A stretch of DNA of 64,000 bases from Rathayibacter sp. VKM Ac-2759. Lineage in GTDB: Bacteria > Actinomycetota > Actinomycetes > Actinomycetales > Microbacteriaceae. Both the position numbers and the translations under genes were made by a program. The notes under the pieces were generated by a model. The model worked only from the letters and a program-made list of their open reading frames with translations, did no database searches and was not told the origin of the DNA. Each line of letters begins with the position of its first letter. Within the stretch, counting starts at the first letter, position 1. Below, in pieces: positions 7,348 through 16,279 of this stretch. The stretch covers positions 1,550,001 through 1,614,000 of the forward strand of contig NZ_CP047176.1 of NCBI RefSeq assembly GCF_009834225.1. Reading direction: 5' to 3'.

Positions 7348-9956
7348 CCGCGGAGCGCCGACCGCTCCTGGCATTCGGTCCGCCAGTCGTCGCCGAACGG
7401 CCCACGCAGACTCCGCGAGACATGCCGCGCCTATCCAAACCCAGTGCGGGCAGGCAGGGAGAGCGGTTAGCGCCTCAATTCGGTGACCTGACCGCAGCGT
7501 TCGACGCCGAGCGGGTGCGTCTCTCCGCGGAAACCCCCGACGAAGTCGATCCGGCGCTGGTGGTTGTTTTCGACCTCGCAGGCAGCATCAAGGACTTCCG
7601 CAACGCGATCGACCAGATCGACGGCCTTGAGTTCCTGTCGGAGTTGCTGGGGGACCAATCCGATCCAGACGACGACTTCTACATGGCCGAACGGGAAGCT
7701 GGGCGCACGGACAAACCCATCACGCACTCCCTCTACCTCGTGATGTCGAACGCCAAGGCGATCGAAGAACTCTTGAGATTGTTCACCCTGTGGCAAGAGG
7801 ATCCATCGGCCTCATTCGTGCACGGCCTTGGCAAGTTCAAGTCGGCGTTCCAACAGTTGACCGCGATCCGACGATGGGGCCCAGAGGACCGCATCCGTGA
7901 GACAGGGCTACGCGAGCAGTGGCAGGAAACCCTCGACCTCGTCGGACAGTCCGTCAGCACGGTCACGGTCGAAATCGAACTCTGGTACCGACGCGACGCG
8001 GTGCAGCGCGTCAGCGCCCAGACCCACATTGAACAAACCATCACTGCCAGCGGTGGACGGGTTATCGACCAATCGCAGATCGGCGACATCGGCTATCACG
8101 CAGTGCTCGCGGAACTTCCTATCCAACAAGTTCATTCCGTACTCAACAATGGCGCGGAATCCATCCGACTGCTCACAACCGACGAGGTCATGTTCGTCAG
8201 CCCGTTCACGCCCATGAGTGTCGCGCCACCTACCCTCGAACCCGTCGCCGAAGTTCGACTCCCACCCGGAGATCGAGTGGACGGCCTACCACGCATCGCA
8301 CTCCTTGACGGGCTTCCGTTTCCGAACCACGACGCCCTCGCAGGCCGGCTAGTGGTCGATGACCCTGACGGCCTTGCTGAGCGCTACCCGCTGTCATCAC
8401 GCAACCACGGCACTGCGATGGCGTCACTCATCGTGCAAGGCGACCTCTCCATCGGCGGCGAACCGCTGGACCGCCCCTTGTACGTGCGACCCATCATGCG
8501 GCCCCACGAGTTTGCCGCAGGGTACGAGCAGATCCTCCCCAACAGACTCCTCACCGACCTCCTACACCAGGCCATCAAGCGCATTGTCGAGGGCGAAGGG
8601 GGAAGGGCAGCAGTCGCACCCAGCGTCCGAATCGTCAACCTCTCCATTGGTGCCCAAGCGAGAGCCCTCGTGAGAAGGATGAGCCCCGTCGGACGTCTGC
8701 TCGACTGGCTCGCCCACTCCTACAACCTGCTTTTCATCGTCAGCGCAGGCAACCACAGCGACCCGATTATCATCCCCGCCGCGGCCCTTACGGATTCCGA
8801 CGCCGCGCGGTCAGCGGCAACCCGTTCCGTCTACGACGCCGCGCTCCTGCGGGGCATCTTGCCCCCGGGCGACGCACTCAACGCACTCACCATTGGCGCT
8901 ACTCACGAAGACGGACTCGGAGACATCGACGTGCCCGACACCGTCTGGGACATCACCCACCCACGCGCGCCGGCTCACTACGGTGCGACAGGTCCCGGTG
9001 TCGATCGATCCGTCAAGCCGGACCTCCACCACACCGGCGGAAGGGCGCTCTACACCCGCCCGATCACCACGCCCGGTGACGAAACAGTCACCATCGAGCC
9101 GGCCCATACAGCAATCGCGGGCCCCGGCCTCCAAGTAGCCGCTCCCGGACGAGCGGGCGCGACCAATAACACCGTGTTTACGGTCGGCACCAGCAACGCC
9201 ACCGCATTGGTGACGCGCGAGGCGAGTCGCCTGTTCGACATCCTGGAAGCAGGCGCACCCGATGCTCAGGACGCAGCATTGCCCGATCCGCAATACCACC
9301 CACTGCTCGTACGCGCCCTCCTTACCCACGCAAGCAACTGGGGCGACTGGGAACCGAGACTTCGCCGCGAACTTGGACTCAGCAATCAGCAGGCCCGCCG
9401 GAGCCTGACAGCGCTTCTCGGATATGGGCGGCTCGACGCCAGCCGGCTCGGAACCGCCGCAACAAACAGAGCTGTACTCGTTGGCGGAGGACTGATCGCG
9501 CGGAACCAGCGCCACACGTACGACTTGCCGCTGCCGCGGTCTCTTCGCGCGCGAGCGGAGTGGCACCGCTTCACGATCACCCTCGCATACATGGTTCCGA
9601 CCGTGGGTCAGCTCACAAGGTATCGAGGTGCCAAGGTCTACTTCGCGACACCCGATACCAGCCTCGCCGGCGGAGACCGAACGGACGCTGAGCACAACGC
9701 GGTTAGGCGGGGGAGTCTCCAGCACGAGATCGTCCAAGGGACTCGAACGATGGTCTTCGGCGACGGAGACGCGTTCCCCATCCACGTCGAATGCATGGAC
9801 GATGCCCAACGGCTCCGTGCAGGCAAGACCGTCCGGTACGCGCTCGTGGTCTCCGTTGAAACGGCCGAGGAAACTTCCACGACCATCCACGATGAGGTTC
9901 GCGCGCAGCTCCGGCAGCAGATTCGCGAGCGTGCCCGCGGGCGTGTGCAAAGTTGA
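7344..9956 (+). CDS. ietS: IetS-like subtilisin-family serine protease
   Basis: 870 residues from a GTG that overlaps the ietA stop by four bases. The S8 catalytic triad is readable: Asp322 in IALLDG, His355 in NHGTAM, and Ser617 in GTSNATAL; the oxyanion Asn is likely in SAGNHSD near 470. There is no signal peptide or prodomain, so it acts in the cytosol, unlike secreted subtilases. Residues 1-310 form a large N-terminal region that probably binds the ATPase or target, and about 700-870 form a C-terminal beta-rich region. In IetAS the protease is the presumed effector. Here its stop codon overlaps the start of a HEPN protein gene, which makes that protein a candidate substrate or partner. 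Confidence 0.82.
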   Translation: MTAERRPLLAFGPPVVAERPTQTPRDMPRLSKPSAGRQGERLAPQFGDLTAAFDAERVRLSAETPDEVDPALVVVFDLAGSIKDFRNAIDQIDGLEFLSELLGDQSDPDDDFYMAEREAGRTDKPITHSLYLVMSNAKAIEELLRLFTLWQEDPSASFVHGLGKFKSAFQQLTAIRRWGPEDRIRETGLREQWQETLDLVGQSVSTVTVEIELWYRRDAVQRVSAQTHIEQTITASGGRVIDQSQIGDIGYHAVLAELPIQQVHSVLNNGAESIRLLTTDEVMFVSPFTPMSVAPPTLEPVAEVRLPPGDRVDGLPRIALLDGLPFPNHDALAGRLVVDDPDGLAERYPLSSRNHGTAMASLIVQGDLSIGGEPLDRPLYVRPIMRPHEFAAGYEQILPNRLLTDLLHQAIKRIVEGEGGRAAVAPSVRIVNLSIGAQARALVRRMSPVGRLLDWLAHSYNLLFIVSAGNHSDPIIIPAAALTDSDAARSAATRSVYDAALLRGILPPGDALNALTIGATHEDGLGDIDVPDTVWDITHPRAPAHYGATGPGVDRSVKPDLHHTGGRALYTRPITTPGDETVTIEPAHTAIAGPGLQVAAPGRAGATNNTVFTVGTSNATALVTREASRLFDILEAGAPDAQDAALPDPQYHPLLVRALLTHASNWGDWEPRLRRELGLSNQQARRSLTALLGYGRLDASRLGTAATNRAVLVGGGLIARNQRHTYDLPLPRSLRARAEWHRFTITLAYMVPTVGQLTRYRGAKVYFATPDTSLAGGDRTDAEHNAVRRGSLQHEIVQGTRTMVFGDGDAFPIHVECMDDAQRLRAGKTVRYALVVSVETAEETSTTIHDEVRAQLRQQIRERARGRVQS

Positions 9957-11674
9957 CCCGGGAGACGGACCACGATTCCGGCGGCAGGAGTGCCGTGTCA
10001 GCGTACGAAGAGTGGTACCAGCGGGTTCTTGCCAGCCACAGCGAATCTGCGGATCTTCGTGTCGCCTCACAGAGAGTGTTGTCCATCGCGGGGGAGATCG
10101 ACGGCTCACCACTCGTTGGCGACGAAAAGGCTGCGCTGAGATACGTTTGCTCGTCACTCGTCATCAACGCGGGGGCCGACCTTGCCGATGTCGGGCTCCT
10201 CACCGAAGGCCAAGAGCTTGCGTCACGCGCGCGCAGCGACACTACTCCCGAGCAGCCGCTGCACTTTCAGTGCATGTACAACGTCGCTAACGCAATCGTC
10301 ACAGCATCTGACCTCGGCTTGCCCACGCAGGCAACCTCCGAAGAACGAGCGAGCGACCTTGCGGAAAATCGTCGCGCCAACCGAGTAGAGCTTCGCCGTG
10401 CGAGGCAAATGTTTCTCACCGTCGGATCTTCGCCGTACGCAGATCCACACACGCGGTCGGCTGCATACTGCAATCTTGCGAACTGTCTCGACCACTCCGG
10501 GCGATGGGCTGAAGCCTACGACTTCTACCTACATGCGCTCGAAGCCGATCCATCGAACGGCAACGCCGCAGGAAATCTTGCCCAGCTCCTCATGAACAGA
10601 GTCCAATCAGGAGTCGGACAGACCGGTCACATCGCAGCAGTCTTCGACAAGTACGTGAAGATGGCCCAGTCCCTGCGCGACGGCACCATCAGCTTCGCCG
10701 GCGCGGACACGGCCAACCGATGGGATGGACTCGAGCCCACCGAAAGCCCAGGACACCTTTCGCACGGCTTGGATGGCGTCGAGGACGAGTACCTCAAATG
10801 GATCGCCGCGTACAGACTCGCCCTGTCACCGGCCGTTGAAGGACTCGGCACCGAGGACCCACACTGGGACAGCGCCTCGATCGAAGTTTTATACGGCGGT
10901 TCTCCAGAGGAAATGTCTCCGCCGATTCTCGCCGAGATGAATGTCTTGAAATCTGACTTCCTCGTCTCGCGTCAGTTGGCGTACGAGGGGTATGTGCAAG
11001 TCGCCGAAGGCCCGGAGCAGAAGGATGACGACTCCGGATACTACGTTGAGACGCTCGACTATTCGCTCTACGGCCTTCAATATTCGAAGCTCCTTCTCGC
11101 TCAACGATCCGCCCTCGACGTTCTGGATAAAACAGCCGTCGTCGCCAACGATCACTTCGAGGTGGGAGACGAGGCGCGTCGAGTTTCCTTCCGGAAGTTC
11201 TGGGCAACCAAGGACGGCACTGTGCGGCCTGAGCTGGTGAAGGCCCCACGACACGCATTGCCCCCGTACGCGCTTTCCGAACTTGCATACGACATGGAAG
11301 ATGCAGGCATGTATGCCCCCTCGCAGGCTCTTCGCAACGCCGGCACCCATCGAATCGTCCATGCGGCATTCCTAGACCCGACGGGTGTGACGGTTGACGC
11401 CCGCAGCCGGGTTGATCTCTTCGAACTCGTTGACTCAACGATGCTCGCACTCCAAGTAACTCGGTCCGCTTACCTCTACCTCATCGACCTTGTCGCGAGC
11501 TGGAACCACCCCGCCGATCATCCTGGTACGTACATGCCCTTCCCCTCCTTCGAGTACATGCAGTTCCCCGAAGACCCCGAACAAGATCCGCAGGCCGACG
11601 CGCACGAATCCAGGGAATCAGCTGGGGCACAACCAGGCCCGGACACTGACAGAGATGCAGGACCGGACTCGTAG
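9953..11674 (+). CDS. TPR protein with C-terminal HEPN (LA2681-like) RNase motif
   Basis: 573 residues starting at TTG 9953, which overlaps the protease stop (TTGA). Residues about 130-230 contain TPR-like helices, including HSGRWAEAYDFYLHALEADPS. The C-terminal third is all-helical, and Arg461-Asn-Ala-Gly-Thr-His466 matches the RxxxxH catalytic motif of HEPN ribonucleases, with the usual polar residue after Arg. TPR plus an LA2681-like HEPN domain is a known architecture. The tail after about 535 is acidic and Pro/Asp-rich, so probably disordered. Overlapping coupling with ietS implies co-production at a fixed ratio. A toxic RNase controlled or activated by proteolysis is an attractive inference, not shown. 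Confidence 0.68.
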   Translation: MTRETDHDSGGRSAVSAYEEWYQRVLASHSESADLRVASQRVLSIAGEIDGSPLVGDEKAALRYVCSSLVINAGADLADVGLLTEGQELASRARSDTTPEQPLHFQCMYNVANAIVTASDLGLPTQATSEERASDLAENRRANRVELRRARQMFLTVGSSPYADPHTRSAAYCNLANCLDHSGRWAEAYDFYLHALEADPSNGNAAGNLAQLLMNRVQSGVGQTGHIAAVFDKYVKMAQSLRDGTISFAGADTANRWDGLEPTESPGHLSHGLDGVEDEYLKWIAAYRLALSPAVEGLGTEDPHWDSASIEVLYGGSPEEMSPPILAEMNVLKSDFLVSRQLAYEGYVQVAEGPEQKDDDSGYYVETLDYSLYGLQYSKLLLAQRSALDVLDKTAVVANDHFEVGDEARRVSFRKFWATKDGTVRPELVKAPRHALPPYALSELAYDMEDAGMYAPSQALRNAGTHRIVHAAFLDPTGVTVDARSRVDLFELVDSTMLALQVTRSAYLYLIDLVASWNHPADHPGTYMPFPSFEYMQFPEDPEQDPQADAHESRESAGAQPGPDTDRDAGPDS

Positions 11675-12021
11675 GTGCACCCGACTCGGCGAGCCAGCGT
11701 ACGGAGCACGCTAGGACAGGTCGCCCACGTTGATAGATCGCTCGGCACGCAGAATCGCTTCCAGCACCACATTCGGATTACACCGGTGCCCGGGCTCAAA
11801 GAGATGCTGGCGCAGACCGACCTACGTGCCCGAGCGGATGCCGACACGACGGTCGCGCGTCCACGCTTCGCCGAGGCGACCTGACCGCGGTGCGATATCC
11901 GCGGCACTCGTCTATGCCTGCTTCCCCCTGCTGGAGCCCGCCCCGTACAAGATGCGGTCAAATCATGCTCGTACGGCGGGGTCAGATCGGATTGGCTCGA
12001 TGTGCGGAGCATCATGGGAAT
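11675..12021. other. Intergenic region after the IetAS-HEPN operon
   Basis: About 350 bases with no supported gene. Short frames on both strands lack a ribosome site and resemble nothing recognised. A TACAAGAT sequence at 11946 could be a -10 element for the next gene. The region separates the coupled trio from the DUF4238 gene, so that gene probably has its own promoter. Confidence 0.4.
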
Positions 12022-13032
12022 GTGAGTCCTCGCCACCACCTCGTTCCGCAGTTCTACCTGCGAAACTTCGCCGATAGCAACCAGCAACTGGCACTGGTCG
12101 ATCGCGACCGACCAGACCGCGTCGTACGAAGCGCTGTTCGGAAAGCCTGCGCCGAAGTCGGCTTCTACCGGATTGAGACCGAGGTCCTTGCTCGCGACGA
12201 AGATCGTGCCGGCCACGACCCAGAGTCGATCGAGCACCACCTGAGCCAGTTCGAACAGGCCGCGGCTCCCGCCGTGTACAAGCTGCTCCGTACAGGCTGG
12301 GCCGACTTCACCACGGAGGACTGGTACCACCTGATCAATCACATCGCTCTCCAGACCATCCGCGGACATCGGTGGCGTGAGGACTTCAACGCGATGGCCA
12401 CCCACCACATGCGGCTACAACTCGGAGAAACAGTCACAGACGACAGCGTCCGGACCTGGCTTCACGCGAACGGCCGCCCCGCCTCCGCGGATGACGTGGG
12501 CATCTTCAAGGCTGAGATGCTCGGCCCGTCCGGGCCCAAGTTGGTGGCACCCGACGCTGTGATGATCCAAGAGGGCATCAAGCTCGCTTTGGGCGAACTC
12601 GGAGAACGTCTGGCCCACCAGATGACTTGGTCACTGATCCTGAGCGACACCGAGCCCGTCCTCACCTCAGATGAACCAGTGTGCTGGTGGTCACCAGGTG
12701 ATGCGCCAGTTGGCTATCTGACGGCAAGCATCGTGTGGCTTCCTTTGAGTCCGCGCGTGATACTCCAGTTGCGTGACCGCGAGGCTGAGCATGAGGAGTT
12801 GGGCCTTCCTCCGTGTTCCACTCCCGCTGGCCGCGATGAACTCGTCCGCCTAGTCAATAGTCAGATCGCGAACCAAGCACACCGATGGGTCGTCCATCAC
12901 CCAGACGACCGTCCGCTCGACGGCCTCCAGATAGCGCTGCGAACAACGTGGGGCGACCAGTTCATCAGCGCTAAGAAGGACGGAAGCACGAGTCATGAGC
13001 TTTGGGTCCACCGACGGTTACCCGCGCAATAA
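12022..13032 (+). CDS. DUF4238 domain protein
   Basis: 336 residues from GTG 12022. The N-terminal SPRHHLVPQFYLRNFAD is the hallmark of DUF4238, in which an HH(I/L)VP motif precedes FYLRxF. The rest is mixed alpha/beta with SLILSDTEPVLTSDEPVCWW near residue 211 and IVWLPLSPR near 240, also usual in this family. The biochemical function is unknown; members are often found in variable regions. An in-frame ATG at 11965 would add 19 residues but has no ribosome site, and the family normally begins just before the HH pair. It stands alone, 347 bases after the HEPN gene. Confidence 0.72.
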   Translation: MSPRHHLVPQFYLRNFADSNQQLALVDRDRPDRVVRSAVRKACAEVGFYRIETEVLARDEDRAGHDPESIEHHLSQFEQAAAPAVYKLLRTGWADFTTEDWYHLINHIALQTIRGHRWREDFNAMATHHMRLQLGETVTDDSVRTWLHANGRPASADDVGIFKAEMLGPSGPKLVAPDAVMIQEGIKLALGELGERLAHQMTWSLILSDTEPVLTSDEPVCWWSPGDAPVGYLTASIVWLPLSPRVILQLRDREAEHEELGLPPCSTPAGRDELVRLVNSQIANQAHRWVVHHPDDRPLDGLQIALRTTWGDQFISAKKDGSTSHELWVHRRLPAQ

Positions 13033-13035
13033 ATG

Positions 13036-13051
13036 ATCATGTCGACATGAT
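13036..13051. promoter_or_regulatory. 16-bp perfect palindrome after the DUF4238 gene
   Basis: ATCATGTCGACATGAT is a perfect palindrome starting four bases after the DUF4238 stop. A second weaker inverted repeat follows (TGTCG at 13054, CGACA at 13066). They could be the operator of the next gene or a termination structure; there is no T-run. Confidence 0.5.
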
Positions 13052-13236
13052 TGTGTCGGCCGCCGCGACAATACGGGAGGCGCATTGTCTGATCGAGATA
13101 CGCTGGCTGACCAGGAACTGATGACCGCCCCGAAATCACGTTCATGTGCAGAGATCCCAGACACGGCGTCCGAGACTGCGTCTCGACGCGCGCGGTACAA
13201 CCACGCAAAGACGCACCTCTCCGCCAAGATGGGCAG

Positions 13237-15099
13237 ATGGACGATGATCCTCCTGCAGCCTTGAATCCCGACGCGCTCGCCGATCGCGCATGGGACGAGG
13301 CGCTCGCCGCGGCGGTGGCGGCGGGTGGTGACTACCACGACTACTGGACGGCTATCGGCAGTGCTGCCAAGGCGGCTCGCGAATCGGCCCCCGAGCTAGA
13401 GCGGACCTTTGCACTGTTCGCGAGTATTGCATCGCTTATGCTGCAACCCGACAAGCCGGCCGAGCCATACACCCCAGCAATCGTGATGAGCACGGGCAGG
13501 ACCATGGCCGAAGAGGACTTGGGGCAGGAGGAGTTGGTGTTCCTCGGGTCGGTGGTCAGCACGCTCGAACCTCCGAAGTTACGTGCAAGGGTGGGGGACA
13601 TTCTGTGGCGAAGGAGCGAGCGTGAGAGTCGATATAGGTTTGGGGTGATCGCGCTTGACGCTTTCCTGCTGGTCGACCTGACCCCTGACTCTTGGGCCGG
13701 TGATGGCGAAGACTGTTGGGCGCGGGCGATCGAAATTGCCTATCGCAGTAACGCGAAAGAGAAGCTAAGCCAGATCTGTCAGCACCTCCTGACTCTCTTC
13801 GACGAGGCCACAGTCAACGACGGCTACTACTTCATGGCGCTTGCCACCCTCCTGTTCCGGTCGCGGGTTCCGGAGGCAGACACCCACAAGGTTGCCGATC
13901 GCTTGCACGCCCTAAGCAGCGAGCTGGAGGAAAGCGGCGACCTCTGGCGCGCGAGAGATTTCCTACTTGAAGCGGAGCGCTGGTATCGCAAGCTCGGGGC
14001 GCGCGACACAATCCTCGACATCCACGTTCGCGAAGCGGACCTATGGCAGCGCGAAGCCGCCATGGCGTCGTCGGGGGAGGCAGCAAGGCCCGCGTTTGTA
14101 GTGGCAACCTATCTGGAGAGCGCGCTCAAGGCATTGCTGAAGGTTCCGCGGGCGCAGCGGGGACCACGCGGACTCGACCCCAGGATCGAAGTGATTAGGT
14201 GGGAGATCCGAGACGCACACGCCGCCGCGGTGCAGCAGATGGTTGCCTTCGACTCACCGGTCATCGACCTGACCAAGGCAGCACAGCAGGCTCGCGCCCG
14301 GGTCAAAGAACTCGACGTGATCACCGCCTTGAAGAACTTCGTGACTCTCGCACCGTATGCCTCAGACGCGGAGAGCAGGCAACAGGCGACCGCAGCGGTG
14401 AACGAGCCACGCATATTGAACCTGGTAAGCCGTGTCGTCTACACCCCGGACGCCCGAGTCGCGGCACGAAGCACGCCAACGCTCGGCGAGGAGAACCAAA
14501 ACGAGCGGATCTGGCATGTCATGGTCTCAGAGTTCAGCGAACGCGCGACCCGGATAGCGCACGGGGTGATCTTGCCGGCTTTGTCCCAGCTTCACGTCGA
14601 TCATGGTCTCTCACTTCGAGACTTTAAAAACATTGCTCAGTCCTCCGCCGTGGTGCCGGCCGACCGCGAGGGACTGTTTGCGCTTGCGCTGTTCCACGGG
14701 TTCAACCGAGATTTCACGTCGGCTCTGTACATCTTGGCGCCGCAGATGGAGAACCTTGTCCGGCAAGTACTGAAGTCAGCGCGGGTCTCCACCAGCACCT
14801 TCGACGCCGACAATCTCGAGACCGAGAACAGCTTGAACGCGCTGCTGGAGCGTCCTGAGGCGGCCGAAATCTTTGGCCCGGACCTCGTATTTGAGTTGCG
14901 GGCGCTCTACTGCGAGCAGGTCGGACCGAATCTGCGCAATCAGGTAGCCCACGGTCTGCTCGACGACGATGAGTCGGCCTCCTCTCACGCGGTGTATGCC
15001 TGGTGGCAAGCGCTGCGGCTGGTCTACATGCCCTACTGGAATCAGTACCGGGCAGAAGCGGTACCCACAGACGAAGACCGAGATGACCCAGATCAATAG
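13237..15099 (+). CDS. DUF4209-like protein with C-terminal HEPN motif
   Basis: 620 residues from ATG 13237. It is almost entirely helical. The C-terminal region (about 480-600) contains APQMENLVRQVL near residue 508 and LRNQVAHGLL near 566, with Arg567 and His572 forming an RxxxxH HEPN motif. The layout, long helical N-terminus then a C-terminal LRNxxAHGLL, is that of DUF4209 family proteins. HEPN proteins of this class are suspected ribonucleases in defence or stress responses. Upstream in-frame codons from 13144 are poor in coding character, so the later ATG is preferred although its ribosome site is weak. It is followed by a HEPN-like gene after about 35 bases, probably in one transcript. 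Confidence 0.68.
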   Translation: MDDDPPAALNPDALADRAWDEALAAAVAAGGDYHDYWTAIGSAAKAARESAPELERTFALFASIASLMLQPDKPAEPYTPAIVMSTGRTMAEEDLGQEELVFLGSVVSTLEPPKLRARVGDILWRRSERESRYRFGVIALDAFLLVDLTPDSWAGDGEDCWARAIEIAYRSNAKEKLSQICQHLLTLFDEATVNDGYYFMALATLLFRSRVPEADTHKVADRLHALSSELEESGDLWRARDFLLEAERWYRKLGARDTILDIHVREADLWQREAAMASSGEAARPAFVVATYLESALKALLKVPRAQRGPRGLDPRIEVIRWEIRDAHAAAVQQMVAFDSPVIDLTKAAQQARARVKELDVITALKNFVTLAPYASDAESRQQATAAVNEPRILNLVSRVVYTPDARVAARSTPTLGEENQNERIWHVMVSEFSERATRIAHGVILPALSQLHVDHGLSLRDFKNIAQSSAVVPADREGLFALALFHGFNRDFTSALYILAPQMENLVRQVLKSARVSTSTFDADNLETENSLNALLERPEAAEIFGPDLVFELRALYCEQVGPNLRNQVAHGLLDDDESASSHAVYAWWQALRLVYMPYWNQYRAEAVPTDEDRDDPDQ

Positions 15100-15134
15100 G
15101 GCAAGCAGCGATGTTCAGGACGGAGCACGTCAGA

Positions 15135-15884
15135 ATGGCTGAGCAACACGCACCCGACCCGGAGCAGGAGTTCGGTGTCAACGTCCTTGAGAACTTTTTT
15201 GTGACGTGGGTCGAGCCGGAGCTCGCCCGACGTCGACTGCCCGCCGATCGGAGCTTCGTGTGGGCAGCCGTCGTGGAGCTCCTTCCTGGTGGTGGCTCCA
15301 AGACGACGCTCAATAGTGAAGCCAAGATCGCCGCAAAGGCGGCCCCCTCCGCAGGGATCGCGCCGGGCACGCCGCTGACCGAGCAGAACATCGAAAGCCT
15401 CGAAAGTTTCCAACCGGCCGGAGTCGGGGCCGACAGCGGTTGGATCGTCTACGTCGTGTTCGCAGGGGCTCCGTACCTTGCGTTTGACTTCCGCTACAAC
15501 AAGAGCCGCGTCGGCGAGCTACTCGATCTCGCCGACGACTACATCACGACGGCCCGGGCGTCCCACGCGACGGCCGTTCGTCCCGCTATCGATAACCTGT
15601 ACTCCGCGGCCGAGCTCACCGTCCAAGCGCAGATGCTCGGCGAGTCCCAGAAGACCACCTTCCACCGAGTCCGCGCGGAGTGGCTGAAGAACGCGGCCGA
15701 CATGGCGAACGTTCCGCCCACGCACAACGACGTACTCGACCGCCTGCATGGCCAGCGGGCAGCAGCCCGCTACGCAGATGGCCCACTGCACATGACGGTC
15801 ACCGACGTCGCCGAAGCGCTTGAGGCAGTGACCCAGATGATCGACTTCGCGCGCCAGCGCACCGGCGTTCCTCGCCAGGATTAA
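15135..15884 (+). CDS. HEPN-like helical protein of unknown function
   Basis: 249 residues from ATG 15135, chosen because GGACGGAG lies about 9 bases upstream; ATG 15111 is the alternative. Residues about 150-245 contain AIDNLYSAAELTVQAQML, then a Trp-containing helix and HGQRAAARYADG. This spacing recalls small HEPN domains, but the RxxxxH catalytic motif is absent, so it would be a non-catalytic or antitoxin-like member. Residues 50-130 look beta-rich with SGWIVYVVFAGAPYLAFDF. It follows the DUF4209-type HEPN gene by 35 bases, which fits a partner or inhibitor of that protein. Function is not recognised with confidence. Confidence 0.5.
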   Translation: MAEQHAPDPEQEFGVNVLENFFVTWVEPELARRRLPADRSFVWAAVVELLPGGGSKTTLNSEAKIAAKAAPSAGIAPGTPLTEQNIESLESFQPAGVGADSGWIVYVVFAGAPYLAFDFRYNKSRVGELLDLADDYITTARASHATAVRPAIDNLYSAAELTVQAQMLGESQKTTFHRVRAEWLKNAADMANVPPTHNDVLDRLHGQRAAARYADGPLHMTVTDVAEALEAVTQMIDFARQRTGVPRQD

Positions 15885-16279
15885 GGATGCCGTCGGCTCC
15901 GCATACGGCAGCGCGGACGGGAAGCGGCGCGAGATGACGAGTCGCCGCGGCGTGTCGTCAAGGCCAAGCTTGACTGGGAGCGCGGACGGCTTTGCTTGCC
16001 CCTCGCTAGCGGCATGACACCGCCTAGTCATGTAAAAGATGAGCAGAATACCGAGTTGTGGTTCGGATTGGTTACTGGTCTGAACTGAAACCCGACTACG
16101 GCATCGCGAGGGGTTACCGGACTGCCGCACGAGTTGAGTTCATCCTCGCGCTCGTATGCTGGAACCGCGGCTCGGGCGCGGGGCTCTGCCATTTCGCGCC
16201 CGACTCGACCTGGGTGATCCTCCGCGACTCTGCCAACAAAGTGGAACGTCAGTCTGTGTAGGAAGATGAGGAGGCTTCG
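15885..16279. other. Intergenic region between HEPN-like gene and the orphan pair
   Basis: 395 bases with no supported gene. TGCCGT at 15888 and ACGGCA at 15905 form a 6-bp stem just after the upstream stop, a weak terminator at best. The promoter of the next operon should lie here, but no consensus boxes stand out. Confidence 0.4.

Noticed and set aside
11675..11884. Small frame of 69 codons after the HEPN gene
   Set aside because: It starts immediately after the HEPN gene stop, has no ribosome site of its own, and matches nothing recognised.
16058..16261. 67-codon frame before the orphan pair
   Set aside because: Its GTG start has no ribosome site, and it lies where the promoter of the orphan pair is expected.
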